The position numbers and the translations under genes are program-made. Positions 31,736 to 40,584 of a stretch of DNA of 64,000 bases are shown one piece after another (the stretch's first letter is position 1; each line of letters opens with the position of its first letter). Under the pieces are notes generated by a model. The model worked only from the letters and a program-made list of their open reading frames with translations, searched no databases and had not been told where the DNA came from. The DNA is from Litorivita sp040371945 (GTDB lineage Bacteria; Pseudomonadota; Alphaproteobacteria; Rhodobacterales; Rhodobacteraceae). Location: the NCBI RefSeq assembly GCF_040371945.1, contig NZ_BAABWS010000001.1, positions 1,364,001 to 1,428,000 of the forward strand, in the 5' to 3' direction.

Positions 31736-33859
31736 TCACTCGCTCGGCGGGCGCAAGCTATGGCCGCTGATCTCCGCGCTGAAGGGCATGGGCAGCGCAT
31801 CGCCGCCAAGGCGCGCGCGGTAGACCGGCAAGCTCTCGGCCACCCGCATCACGTAGTTTCGTGTCTCGCGAAAGGGGATATGTTCGATCCAGTCGACCAT
31901 ATCGATCTCGCCGTTGAGCGGATTGCCAAACTCCTCCATCCAGCGGATCGGACGCGACGGGCCGGCATTGTAAGCCGCTGATATCATGATGACATTCCCG
32001 TCAAACCGCGCTGCCATCTGCGACAGATATTCGCTGCCCAGCACGGCGTTATAGCGCCAGTCCTGCCCCAAACGGCGCGCGTCATAGGCCAGCCCGAGCC
32101 CCTGCGCTACTTCCTTGGCCGTGGCAGGCATCAGTTGCATCAACCCCTGCGCGCCCACGCCGCTGCGCACCCGCGGGTCAAACTCGCTCTCGCGCCGCGC
32201 AATCGCCAAAGCCATCTCCTTGGCCACCGGCAAATCCATGTAACGCATTTCATGCAAAGCATAATATGGCCCCGGCAACACATGCCCCTCGCGCGCCGAA
32301 CGCTTGCCGACCATGACCTGTAGATGCGGGCGGTTCATCGCCTCGAGCATCGCGCCCATCTGTCCGATCTGGGTGCGGTCAAGGCTCTCGGCGAGATGGG
32401 TATAGAACCGTTCGGCCAGCCCGATCTCGCCCGCCTCCAAGGCCGCCCGCGCCACCTGCGCGACGGGGCGCTGCAAAAATTCCGCGCGGCGCCAATCGGC
32501 GAAAATCTCATCGCCCGCCAGATCGCTATCGACCGGCAATCCGGCGCGCTCTGCGGCCAGCAGTCCGTAAAAGCTGGTTTGATGCTGCGCGCCCAAGACA
32601 TAGCCGCGCGCCGCGCGCTGCGTATCGCCCAAGGCCTCGGCGGCACGGCCGATCCAATAGCCCGCACGGCCCAATGAAATAGGGGTTTGCACCGCCGCGC
32701 GGAAGCGGTCGAAATGCTCCAAAGCCACGGCGGGCTTGTCCAGATAGCGCAGCGCCAGATAGCCCGCCAGCCACTCCAGATCGGCGTAGTTGGACCCTTC
32801 GGAAAGCTGGTGCTGCGCCGCCAGTTGATAGGCCAGTTGCGCCTTGCCGCCCCGCATCAATTGCCGCGCCAAGGACCGCCGCTCGCTGGCCCAACGCTCG
32901 GGCAGCCCCAAACCGCCCGCGATCTCGGAGCGCGCCAGCATCAAGGCTGCGGCCTCTTCTGCGGTGCCGCTTTTCATGATCCGGCGGAAGCGGTCATAGG
33001 CCAGCCCCGCATCGCCGCGCTGCGCGAGCGGCAGGGCCGCGATCATCGCATCGGCCCCCGCCGCGCCGCTTTGCACCGCTTGGCGCGCCTTGGCCAAACC
33101 CCAATCGGGCGCGGCGACCAAAGGCTCCATCAAGGCCGCATCGCCGTCAAGCCCGCGCCACAGCGCCATCCGAAGCCGCGCCCCGTGATGCGGGGCCAGC
33201 CACGCGCCGTGCCGCTCCAAAAACCGTTGGTGATCACGGGTGCCAAGATCAAAACTGCGCCACGCATCGGTGACCAGCGCCTCAGCCTTGGCCGCTTGCC
33301 CCGCCGCGATCAAGGCCTGCGCATAGCGCAAAACCCCCGCGCCGGTTTGCGGCCCATAGCCGCCGTAAAACGCCAAAACCTGCGCATCATCGGCCATCTC
33401 GAAAGCAGGCTCGGCGCGCTTGCGCAGATACTCCAAACCGGGCCAACCGCCATGTTTATCAAGGAAGGCGAGCGTCTCTTCGGCGCTGCCTTGCCCTGCG
33501 CGCAGCCTCACCCATTCGATCAGGTCAGGCCCGAGCGGATCAGCGCGTTTGGACAATTCCACCGCATCGGCCCAACGCCCCGCAGAGGCCAACCGCAGCG
33601 CGCTGCCCAAGGGGCGCGGCGCAAGGCGCGAGGGCGGCGGCGCAATCACGGCGGCCACGGAAATCGGCGGGCTGCCCGCCTCTTGCGCCCGCTGCGCGCT
33701 TTGCGCCTGTGCGGCTTGTTGAGGCGCAGGTGCAAGCACATGCGCGGCGGGTTTCACAGCGGGCCGCATCACCGGACGCAAGGAAACCGAAACCGCCTCG
33801 CCCGCCGCCCCTTGGGGCAGGCACAGACCGAGCGCTATGATCGACGCAATACGCAACAT
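31736..33859 (-). CDS. slt: Soluble lytic murein transglycosylase
   Basis: 707 residues. A signal peptide (residues 1-20) and an Ala/Gln-rich linker precede an alpha-solenoid region (about 90-490) of helical repeats. The C-terminal SLT domain (about 520-690) carries the catalytic Glu in ARRESEFDP, then GLMQLMPATA and SAAYNAGPSR. It cleaves peptidoglycan glycan strands to 1,6-anhydromuropeptides in the periplasm. Start ATG 33859 places the signal peptide at the N-terminus. It is divergent from dapA. Confidence 0.93.
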   Translation of the reverse strand: MLRIASIIALGLCLPQGAAGEAVSVSLRPVMRPAVKPAAHVLAPAPQQAAQAQSAQRAQEAGSPPISVAAVIAPPPSRLAPRPLGSALRLASAGRWADAVELSKRADPLGPDLIEWVRLRAGQGSAEETLAFLDKHGGWPGLEYLRKRAEPAFEMADDAQVLAFYGGYGPQTGAGVLRYAQALIAAGQAAKAEALVTDAWRSFDLGTRDHQRFLERHGAWLAPHHGARLRMALWRGLDGDAALMEPLVAAPDWGLAKARQAVQSGAAGADAMIAALPLAQRGDAGLAYDRFRRIMKSGTAEEAAALMLARSEIAGGLGLPERWASERRSLARQLMRGGKAQLAYQLAAQHQLSEGSNYADLEWLAGYLALRYLDKPAVALEHFDRFRAAVQTPISLGRAGYWIGRAAEALGDTQRAARGYVLGAQHQTSFYGLLAAERAGLPVDSDLAGDEIFADWRRAEFLQRPVAQVARAALEAGEIGLAERFYTHLAESLDRTQIGQMGAMLEAMNRPHLQVMVGKRSAREGHVLPGPYYALHEMRYMDLPVAKEMALAIARRESEFDPRVRSGVGAQGLMQLMPATAKEVAQGLGLAYDARRLGQDWRYNAVLGSEYLSQMAARFDGNVIMISAAYNAGPSRPIRWMEEFGNPLNGEIDMVDWIEHIPFRETRNYVMRVAESLPVYRARLGGDALPMPFSAEISGHSLRPPSE

Positions 33860-34021
33860 CTCTTGCAATTCCTGCCAAGGCAAAGGATAGACAGCGCTAA
33901 TCTAAAGCTGTGGCCCCCGCCCGTCCATTCACAAACTTGGCAGCGCGCCAAGGGAGGGGTAAGGTCCGCCGCATATCTCTCACGGGCCTGTCGCCCGTCA
34001 TTTTGAAAAAAGGAGCGTCAC

Positions 34022-34894
34022 ATGTTGAAAGGGTCAATGCCCGCACTGGTCACGCCGTTCAAAAACGGCGAGCTGGATCTGGAGACGCTGAAAAAGCTGG
34101 TCGAATGGCACATCGGCGAAGGCACACATGGCCTTGTCCCCGTGGGCACCACCGGCGAGAGCCCGACGCTCACCCACCGCGAACATGAAACCGTGGTCGA
34201 GGAGGTCGTGCGCGCCGCCGCTGGCCGCGTGCCCGTCGTCGCAGGCGCAGGCAGCAACAATACGCTCGAATCGATCCGCTTGATCCAACATGCGGAAAAG
34301 GTCGGCGCGACGGCGGCTTTGGTCGTCACGCCCTATTACAACAAACCGACGCAGCGCGGTTTGATCGCGCATTTCACAGCCGTGCATGATTGCTGCACCC
34401 TGCCGATCGTGATCTACAACATCCCTGGCCGCTCGGTGATCGACATGACCCCCGAAACCATGGGCGAATTGGCCAAACTGCCGCGCATCATCGCGGTCAA
34501 GGATGCCACCGGCGATCTGGCGCGCGTGTGCATGCAGCGCATGACCTGCGGCGCGGATTTCATCCAATTGTCGGGCGAAGACCCCACGGCGCACGGGTTC
34601 AACGCCCAAGGCGGCACCGGCTGCATTTCGGTCACCGCCAATGTCGCGCCGCGCCTATGCGCCGATCTGCAAAACGCCTGCGCGGCGGGGGACTATGCGA
34701 AGGCCTTGGAAATTCAGGATAAATTGATGCCGCTACACAAGGCGATCTTTACCGAGCCAGGTGTTGTGGGGGTCAAATACGCCATGTCGCTTCTGGGGCT
34801 GTGCGGCGACGAAGTGCGCTTGCCGCTCACCGGCCTGTCGGACGCGACGAAGGTTTTGGTCAAAGACGCGATGGTGCACGCGGGCCTTTTGTAA
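34022..34894 (+). CDS. dapA: 4-hydroxy-tetrahydrodipicolinate synthase
   Basis: 290 residues, normal length. The family blocks are GLVPVGTTGESPTL, VTPYYNKPTQRGL with the catalytic Tyr, IYNIPGRSVIDM, and the Schiff-base Lys in IIAVKDATGD. It condenses pyruvate with aspartate semialdehyde in lysine/diaminopimelate synthesis. ATG 34022 follows AAAAGGAG. A strong terminator follows 17 bases after the stop. Confidence 0.97.
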   Translation: MLKGSMPALVTPFKNGELDLETLKKLVEWHIGEGTHGLVPVGTTGESPTLTHREHETVVEEVVRAAAGRVPVVAGAGSNNTLESIRLIQHAEKVGATAALVVTPYYNKPTQRGLIAHFTAVHDCCTLPIVIYNIPGRSVIDMTPETMGELAKLPRIIAVKDATGDLARVCMQRMTCGADFIQLSGEDPTAHGFNAQGGTGCISVTANVAPRLCADLQNACAAGDYAKALEIQDKLMPLHKAIFTEPGVVGVKYAMSLLGLCGDEVRLPLTGLSDATKVLVKDAMVHAGLL

Positions 34895-34911
34895 GCCGCG
34901 ACACGATCGAC

Positions 34912-34948
34912 AAAAAAGCCCCGCCAGAGCGATCCGGCGGGGCTTTTT
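34912..34948. terminator. Bidirectional terminator between dapA and the aminotransferase gene
   Basis: GCCCCGCC (34918-34925) and GGCGGGGC (34936-34943) are flanked by six A on the left and five T on the right, so it can end both convergent transcripts. Confidence 0.9.
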
Positions 34949-34969
34949 CTTTGGGCGGTGCGGGGCAGA

Positions 34970-36154
34970 TCAGATGCCGACCTCGATGATCGCCTTGGCC
35001 AAAATCGGCACCGTATGGGCGTTCAGACCCGCGATATTCATGCGGCTGTCGCCGACCATGTAAATCCCGTGCTCGCTGCGCAGTTTCTCGACCAGTTCGG
35101 GCGCCGCGCCAAGGCGCGAGAACATGCCGCGATGCTCGGCCAGAAATCCGAAGCGGTCCGAGCCCGACAGGCGCTGCAATTCGCGGGCCAGATCGGCGCG
35201 CAGGCCCAGCATAGAGCCGCGCACCTGCTCCAGCTCCGCCGCCCAATCGGCGCGCAGGGCCTCGTCTTGCAAGATCATCGTCACCACCCGCGCGCCGTGA
35301 TCGGGCGGGAAGGAATAGTTTTGACGGTTCAGGAACGCCAATGTGCCTTGGGTCACGGCGCGCAATCCGCTGTCTTGGCCGATGGCCATCAAAAGCCCCG
35401 TGCGCTCGCGGTAAACGCCGAAATTCTTCGAACAACTCGCGGCGATCAAACATTCGGGCACCGATGAGGCGAGCAAACGCGTCGCCGCCGCATCGGCCTC
35501 AAGCCCGTCGCCAAAGCCTTGGTAGGCGATGTCGATCATCGGCACCGCGCCTTTGGCGTTGAGCACATCAATGACCTCTTGCCATTGGGTGAGGTTCAAA
35601 TTCGCGCCGGTCGGATTGTGGCAACAGCCGTGCAGCAACACCACATCGCCCGCGCGCAGCCCGCCCAGATCGGCGATCATTCCGGCGAAATCCACGCCGC
35701 GCGTCTCGGCGTCGAAATAGCGATACGGCACCGCCTCCATCCCCAGATATTTGAGGATGCTCAAATGGTTCGGCCATGTCGGATCCGAGACAAACACCCG
35801 CGCATCGGGGTTGGCCATGCGGATCATTTCAAAGGCTTGGCGCACCGCGCCGGTGCCGCCGGGGGTGGCGGCGGCGGCGATATTGGCGCGCCCCACCGCA
35901 TCGCCCAAGATCAGATCGATCATCGCATCCGAAAACTCCGGCGCGCCGAGCAGGCCGACGTAGGCTTTGCTTTGCTGCTCTTCGACAAGGCGGCGCTCGG
36001 CGGCTTTGACGGCGCGCATCACCGGCGTATTGCCCGAAGCATCCTTGTAGACGCCGACGCCAAGGTCGATCTTGGTCTCGCGCGGATCGTCCTTATACAT
36101 CTGCATCAGGGCGAGGATTTTATCCGCCGGTTGTTCTTTGAGGTTGGAAAACAT
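34970..36154 (-). CDS. Aspartate/aromatic aminotransferase (class I)
   Basis: 394 residues. Family I aminotransferase blocks: VGVYKDASGNTPV, GGTGAVRQAFEM, DPTWPNH, CCHNPTGANLN, DIAYQGFGDG, the PLP Lys in SCSKNFGVYRER, and FSRLGA with SRMNIAGL near the C-terminus. It transaminates aspartate and probably aromatic amino acids; some members also act on cysteine. Its ATG shares one base with the sseA stop (TGATG), so it is translationally coupled to 3-mercaptopyruvate sulfurtransferase. Confidence 0.93.
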   Translation of the reverse strand: MFSNLKEQPADKILALMQMYKDDPRETKIDLGVGVYKDASGNTPVMRAVKAAERRLVEEQQSKAYVGLLGAPEFSDAMIDLILGDAVGRANIAAAATPGGTGAVRQAFEMIRMANPDARVFVSDPTWPNHLSILKYLGMEAVPYRYFDAETRGVDFAGMIADLGGLRAGDVVLLHGCCHNPTGANLNLTQWQEVIDVLNAKGAVPMIDIAYQGFGDGLEADAAATRLLASSVPECLIAASCSKNFGVYRERTGLLMAIGQDSGLRAVTQGTLAFLNRQNYSFPPDHGARVVTMILQDEALRADWAAELEQVRGSMLGLRADLARELQRLSGSDRFGFLAEHRGMFSRLGAAPELVEKLRSEHGIYMVGDSRMNIAGLNAHTVPILAKAIIEVGI

Positions 36155-37011
36155 CACGCTTCTCCCGTGGCGACGGGGAGGGTGGGGAACATCCCCCATT
36201 CGGCCCATGACCCGTCATATACTGCGTAGTCGGATTTGCCCAAACGCTCCAGCGCGAGACAGATCACCGCCGCCGTCACGCCCGATCCGCAACTGGCGAT
36301 CACCGGTTTATCCATATCGACGCCCGCGCCCTCAAAGGCCAGCTTCAACCCCGCAGGCCCTTTCAAAGTGCCCGCCGAGGACAAAAGATCGGCAAAGGGC
36401 AGGCTTTTTGCGCCCGGAATATGGCCGCGGCGCAGCCCCGCGCGCGGCTCGTCCACCTCGCCGCGAAACCGCTCGGCAGAGCGCGCATCGATGATCTCGT
36501 AATCGCCCAGCTTGGAGGCCGCAGAGACCTGCGTGACGTCTTTGACCAGATGGTTTTGCCGCCGCACCGTCATATGGCGGTCGCGCACGATCGGGGCCAT
36601 GTCTTCGGTCGCGCGGCCCTCGGCCACCCATTTGGGCAATCCCCCGTCCAGAACCGCAACATCGTTTTGGCCCATCAGCTTGAACAGCCACCACACGCGC
36701 GGCGCAGAGAAAATGCCTTGGCTGTCATAGACCACGACCTGATGCCCGTCGCCCACGCCCATGGACCGCATCCGCGACATGAATTTTTCGACCGGCGGCA
36801 CCATATGCGGCAGGTCCGAACGCAGATCGCTGATCTCGTCGATGTCAAAAAACCGCGCCCCCGGAATATGGGCCTGCGCATATTCGGCGCGCGCGTCGCG
36901 CTCGACACCGGGCAGGAAATAGCTGGCGTCCAGCACCCTGATATCGGGGTCTTTGAGATGCTGTGCCAGCCAGTCGGTCGAGACCAGCACCTGTGGATCA
37001 TCGCTTGCCAT
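36154..37011 (-). CDS. sseA: 3-mercaptopyruvate sulfurtransferase
   Basis: 285 residues with two rhodanese domains: N-terminal inactive (VLVSTDWLAQHL, then VVVYDSQGIFSAPRVWW) and C-terminal active with the loop CGSGVTA (Cys241). That loop is the 3-mercaptopyruvate type rather than the thiosulfate type CRKGVT. It transfers sulfane sulfur from 3-mercaptopyruvate to acceptors. ATG 37011 has GGGAG about ten bases upstream. An in-frame ATG at 37026 would add five residues. Confidence 0.92.
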   Translation of the reverse strand: MASDDPQVLVSTDWLAQHLKDPDIRVLDASYFLPGVERDARAEYAQAHIPGARFFDIDEISDLRSDLPHMVPPVEKFMSRMRSMGVGDGHQVVVYDSQGIFSAPRVWWLFKLMGQNDVAVLDGGLPKWVAEGRATEDMAPIVRDRHMTVRRQNHLVKDVTQVSAASKLGDYEIIDARSAERFRGEVDEPRAGLRRGHIPGAKSLPFADLLSSAGTLKGPAGLKLAFEGAGVDMDKPVIASCGSGVTAAVICLALERLGKSDYAVYDGSWAEWGMFPTLPVATGEA

Positions 37012-37156
37012 CTGTCGGGCTCCCATGATCAATCTTTGAGGTTTCGCAAAAGTCCCGCCCTTGCTACGCGGCTTGGGCCGCTCGCGCAAGCGGGGGGCGC
37101 GCCCGAAACGGCGGCGATTGTATGGAAAATGGTCGCAGATCGCAGGTGCGGCGCGC

Positions 37157-37633
37157 CTATTCGCCGTGGCGCAGCAAACGCGCCTTCTGGCGGCCCCAAT
37201 CGCGCTTGGCCTCGGTGTCGCGTTTGTCGTGGTTCTTCTTGCCTTTGGCGATGCCGATTTTCAGCTTCACCATGCCGCGGTGGTTGAAATACATCACCAA
37301 TGGCACCAGCGTCATGCCCTTGCGGTTGGTCGCCGCCCAAAGCCGCGCCAATTCCTTGCGCGAGACCAAGAGTTTGCGGCGGCGGCGCTCTTCGTGTTTG
37401 AACTGTTTGGCCTGTTTATAGGGCGCGATATAGCCGTTCACGAGCCACAATTCGCCGTCGTCCACGGAGGCGTAGCTTTCGGCGATATTCGATCCGCCCT
37501 CGCGCAGCGATTTGACCTCGGACCCTTCAAGCATGATGCCGCATTCGAGGTCGTCCTCGATCGCATAGTCATAGCGCGCGCGCCGGTTTTCGGCGATCAC
37601 TTTGTAATTGGGGTCTGTCTTTGGTTTGGCCAT
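37157..37633 (-). CDS. smpB: SsrA-binding protein SmpB
   Basis: 158 residues. Family blocks are IAENRRARYDYAIEDDLECGI, GSEVKSLREG, YIAPYKQAKQFKHEERRRRKLL and the basic C-terminal tail KGKKNHDKRDTEAKRDW. It delivers tmRNA to stalled ribosomes. ATG 37633 gives the standard N-terminus. It is the first gene of the leftward group smpB-sseA-aminotransferase. Confidence 0.97.
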   Translation of the reverse strand: MAKPKTDPNYKVIAENRRARYDYAIEDDLECGIMLEGSEVKSLREGGSNIAESYASVDDGELWLVNGYIAPYKQAKQFKHEERRRRKLLVSRKELARLWAATNRKGMTLVPLVMYFNHRGMVKLKIGIAKGKKNHDKRDTEAKRDWGRQKARLLRHGE

Positions 37634-37795
37634 GGGGCTGCTGTCTATCTGCCCTTGAGGGCGCTGTCTATATGGCTTGCATATGTAGGCGCGCAGACCG
37701 CAAAACCCAAGAGCCCGTTGTGCCAAAGCGTCGCTTTGGCAGCGCCCGAACCGCCCCCACGGGGCGCGCGCGTATCGCGCGGGTGAGGCCGTAGC

Positions 37796-37831
37796 AAAAA
37801 ACGCCCTCCCGCCGGATCGGGCGGGAGGGCG
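37796..37831 (-). terminator. Rho-independent terminator after the nucleobase permease
   Basis: The perfect 12-bp stem CGCCCTCCCGCC/GGCGGGAGGGCG (37802-37813, 37820-37831) is followed on the minus strand by six U. Confidence 0.9.
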
Positions 37832-37879
37832 CTATCACGCCCGCCCTGTGTCGGGCGCTGCCAATCTTGGATCAGCCGA

Positions 37880-39229
37880 TCAATCGAGGTCTTGCGGCAA
37901 AACCAGATTGAGGACGATCGACAAAGCCGCCGCAGGCAGCAAGCCCGAGGTGAGCAGGATTTGCACCGTCTTGGAGGTGTGCTGAAGCGCCTCGGGCACC
38001 AGTTGCAAGCCAAAGCCCACCGACAAGGAGATCGCAAAGATCACCATATTGCGGCGGTTCCAGTTCACATCCGATAGCATGTTGATGCCCGCTGCGGCCA
38101 CCATGCCGAACATGACGATCACGCCGCCGCCCAGCACATTGATCGGCACCGTCGCAACAATCGCGCCGAATTTCGGGATCAACCCGCAGACAATCAAGAA
38201 CAGCGCCCCGATGGTCACCACATTGCGGCTCATCACGCCGGTCATCGAAATCAGCCCGACGTTCTGGCTGAACGAGGTGTTGGGCAGACCGCCGAACACA
38301 CCGGCGACGGCCGATCCCAAACCATCGGCAAAGGTCGCGCCTTGGATTTCCTTGTCGGTCGCTTCGCGCCCTGCGCCGCCTTTGGTCACGCCCGACACAT
38401 CACCCACGGTTTCAATCGCCGAAATCACCGCCATGAAACACATGCCCACGATGGTCGCCACGTTGAATTCAATGCCCCATTTGAACGGCATGGGCGGTGC
38501 GAACATCGCCGCGCGGCCAACATTGGCAAAGCTCACCTGCCCCATCAGATAGGCGACGACATAGCCCGCGATCAGTCCCAAAAGCACCGAAGCCACGGAC
38601 CAAAGCCCTTTGGTGAAAAAGCTGAAAAACAAAGAGACGACAATCACGACCAAGGCCGGCAGCCACATCGCCAGCGTGCCGAACTCCGGCTTGCCGATCT
38701 TTGGCACACCGCCCGCCGCATATTGAATGCCGACCTTGAGCAGCGCCAGCCCGATCATCAAAACGATCAACCCCGTCACCAAGGGCGGCAGCGCAAAGCG
38801 GATGCGCCCGATCACCGTGCCGAGCAGGAAATGGAAGATCCCGCCGATCACAATGCCGGTCATCAACCCCGACAGCCCTGCGGCCCCCTGCCCTGCCACG
38901 GCTGGAATCATCACCGGCAAAAAGGCAAAGCTCGTGCCTTGCACAATCGGCAAACGCGCGCCCACCGGCCCCATGCCGATGGTCTGGAACAAGGTGGCGA
39001 TGCCGGCAAAAAGCATCGACATCTGGATCATATAGATCAGGTTCGGAAACTCCGGCGAATTCGATCCGAACCCGAAGCCCGCCGCGCCCGCGACGATGAT
39101 CGCGGGGGTGACGTTGCTGGCAAACATGGCCAGGACGTGTTGAATGCCCAAGGGCACCGCTTGCGCCATTGGCGGCGTATAATTGGGATCGCGCAGCTGT
39201 TCTGGCGTCCCGAGGCTTGCGTTACTCAT
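37880..39229 (-). CDS. NCS2 family nucleobase permease, probably urate/xanthine
   Basis: 449 residues with about 14 membrane segments. NCS2 signatures are the TM1 motif QHVLAMFASNVTPAIIV, QGTSFAFLP in TM3, and GGLPNTSFSQNVGLISMTGV in TM10 with the asparagine and glutamine typical of this family. The sequence SFSQNVGLI is of the uric acid/xanthine branch rather than uracil permeases. It lies at the downstream end of a leftward urate-degradation gene group, which supports purine uptake. A strong terminator follows. Confidence 0.87.
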   Translation of the reverse strand: MSNASLGTPEQLRDPNYTPPMAQAVPLGIQHVLAMFASNVTPAIIVAGAAGFGFGSNSPEFPNLIYMIQMSMLFAGIATLFQTIGMGPVGARLPIVQGTSFAFLPVMIPAVAGQGAAGLSGLMTGIVIGGIFHFLLGTVIGRIRFALPPLVTGLIVLMIGLALLKVGIQYAAGGVPKIGKPEFGTLAMWLPALVVIVVSLFFSFFTKGLWSVASVLLGLIAGYVVAYLMGQVSFANVGRAAMFAPPMPFKWGIEFNVATIVGMCFMAVISAIETVGDVSGVTKGGAGREATDKEIQGATFADGLGSAVAGVFGGLPNTSFSQNVGLISMTGVMSRNVVTIGALFLIVCGLIPKFGAIVATVPINVLGGGVIVMFGMVAAAGINMLSDVNWNRRNMVIFAISLSVGFGLQLVPEALQHTSKTVQILLTSGLLPAAALSIVLNLVLPQDLD

Positions 39230-39280
39230 TGATGTTCTCCGATCTGTCCTTCCGGTTGGATTGCCCGCTCTTTTCGGCGG

Positions 39281-39772
39281 TTAGTCTCCCCTCTCGATCA
39301 GAACCGGCTGATCAAGGGGGTATTCTTCGAGGTTCGCGCCCGCGCCGATCCGGTCGATCACGGCAAACAGACCTGGCGCATGCAGGGGCGTCAAAACCCC
39401 GTGCCATGTGCTGCGCAGCAAATTGATGCCTTGGCCCGCAGCGGCGATAAAGGCGCGCGGCGCGGCGGGTTTGCCGCCCGCATCAGCGGCGACAATCACC
39501 AACCACTCGGTCATGCTCATCGGCACAAAGGCCTGACTGCCCTGAGGATGGCGCTCCATCAAATCGAGCCGGTAGGGCAAGGCACGCGGCGCGGCCTTGA
39601 ATATGCTGATCCCCGCGCGCCCATCGGCAAAATCCAATCGCGCACGGTCGTGGTATCGACCGCAATGGCCTTGGTTGATGATCTTGTCGGGATCGCCCGC
39701 AGCCTCCAGCACATCACCGAAGGGCGCGAAAGCCTGAACCGTCAGCGGCTCGGTGGCGATCCGCGCGCTCAA
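39281..39772 (-). CDS. allA: Ureidoglycolate lyase
   Basis: 163 residues. Family features are a N-terminal FAPFGDVLEA, QAFVPMSMTEWLVIVAA near residues 82-97, and TWHGVLTPL near 123. It splits (S)-ureidoglycolate into glyoxylate and urea. The start is TTG 39772, overlapping the allE stop as TTGA. The first internal Met is about 70 residues in and would remove half the protein, so TTG is well supported. Confidence 0.9.
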   Translation of the reverse strand: MSARIATEPLTVQAFAPFGDVLEAAGDPDKIINQGHCGRYHDRARLDFADGRAGISIFKAAPRALPYRLDLMERHPQGSQAFVPMSMTEWLVIVAADAGGKPAAPRAFIAAAGQGINLLRSTWHGVLTPLHAPGLFAVIDRIGAGANLEEYPLDQPVLIERGD

Positions 39773-40584
39773 AGCGTCAGCCCCACATGACGGTTCACGT
39801 CCTTATAGAGCAGATAGCGGAACGGCTCCTCGCCCGTGGCGATACAGGCCTGCGGGCAAAAGGCGCGCAGCCACATGAAATCGCCCGCACCCACCTCGAC
39901 CCAATCCGTGTTGAGCAAATAGCGCGCCGTGCCTTGCAACACATAAAGCCCGTGTTCCATCACATGGGTCTCGGCAAAGGGGATCCGCCCGCCTGGCAGG
40001 AAGTTCACGATATTGACGTGGAAATCATGGCGCATGTCCAGCGGATCGAAAAACCGCTGCGTCGACCATTTGCCATCGCAATCGGGCATATTCGACGCGG
40101 TCACGTCGCGTTCATGCGCGACAAAGGCTTCGGGCGGCAACATATCGGCGATGCGGTTGTAGCGTTTGCGGATCCAGTGCACCCCTGCGGACGCATCCGA
40201 CACATTCCACAAGGACCACACGGCGGCAGGCGGCAGATAGACGAAATGCCCTGCCTCCAGATCATAGGTGTCGCGGCCCAAGGTCAGACGCACCGCGCCA
40301 TGGGCAACGAACAAGGCGCCCTGCGCCTCCAGTTCGGGTTCGGGCGTGTGGCTGCCGCCCCCCGGCGCGATCTCGAGCGCATATTGCGCAAAGGTTTCGG
40401 CAAAACCCGTCAACGGGCGGGCCAAAATCCACGCGCGGGTCTGCACCCATCCAGGCAGGAACGAGGTCACGATATCGCGCATCGTTTCGGCGGGCAGCAG
40501 GGCGTAGGCCTCGGTAAAGATCGCCCGGCCATCGGGGTCTTGGTCCTGCGACGGGTGGCCGCCCATGGGGAAGGCATAACTCAA
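39769..40584 (-). CDS. allE: (S)-Ureidoglycine aminohydrolase (bicupin)
   Basis: 271 residues with two cupin domains: N-terminal GALFVAHGAVRLTLG with LEAGHFVYLPP, and C-terminal FAETHVMEHGLYVLQGTARYLLN with VEVGAGDFMWL. It hydrolyses (S)-ureidoglycine to (S)-ureidoglycolate and ammonia with manganese. The start TTG 40584 overlaps the puuE-uraD stop (TTGA) and has AGAGG upstream. ATG 40566 would shorten it by six residues. Allantoate amidohydrolase, which makes its substrate, is not in the window. Confidence 0.9.
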   Translation of the reverse strand: MSYAFPMGGHPSQDQDPDGRAIFTEAYALLPAETMRDIVTSFLPGWVQTRAWILARPLTGFAETFAQYALEIAPGGGSHTPEPELEAQGALFVAHGAVRLTLGRDTYDLEAGHFVYLPPAAVWSLWNVSDASAGVHWIRKRYNRIADMLPPEAFVAHERDVTASNMPDCDGKWSTQRFFDPLDMRHDFHVNIVNFLPGGRIPFAETHVMEHGLYVLQGTARYLLNTDWVEVGAGDFMWLRAFCPQACIATGEEPFRYLLYKDVNRHVGLTL

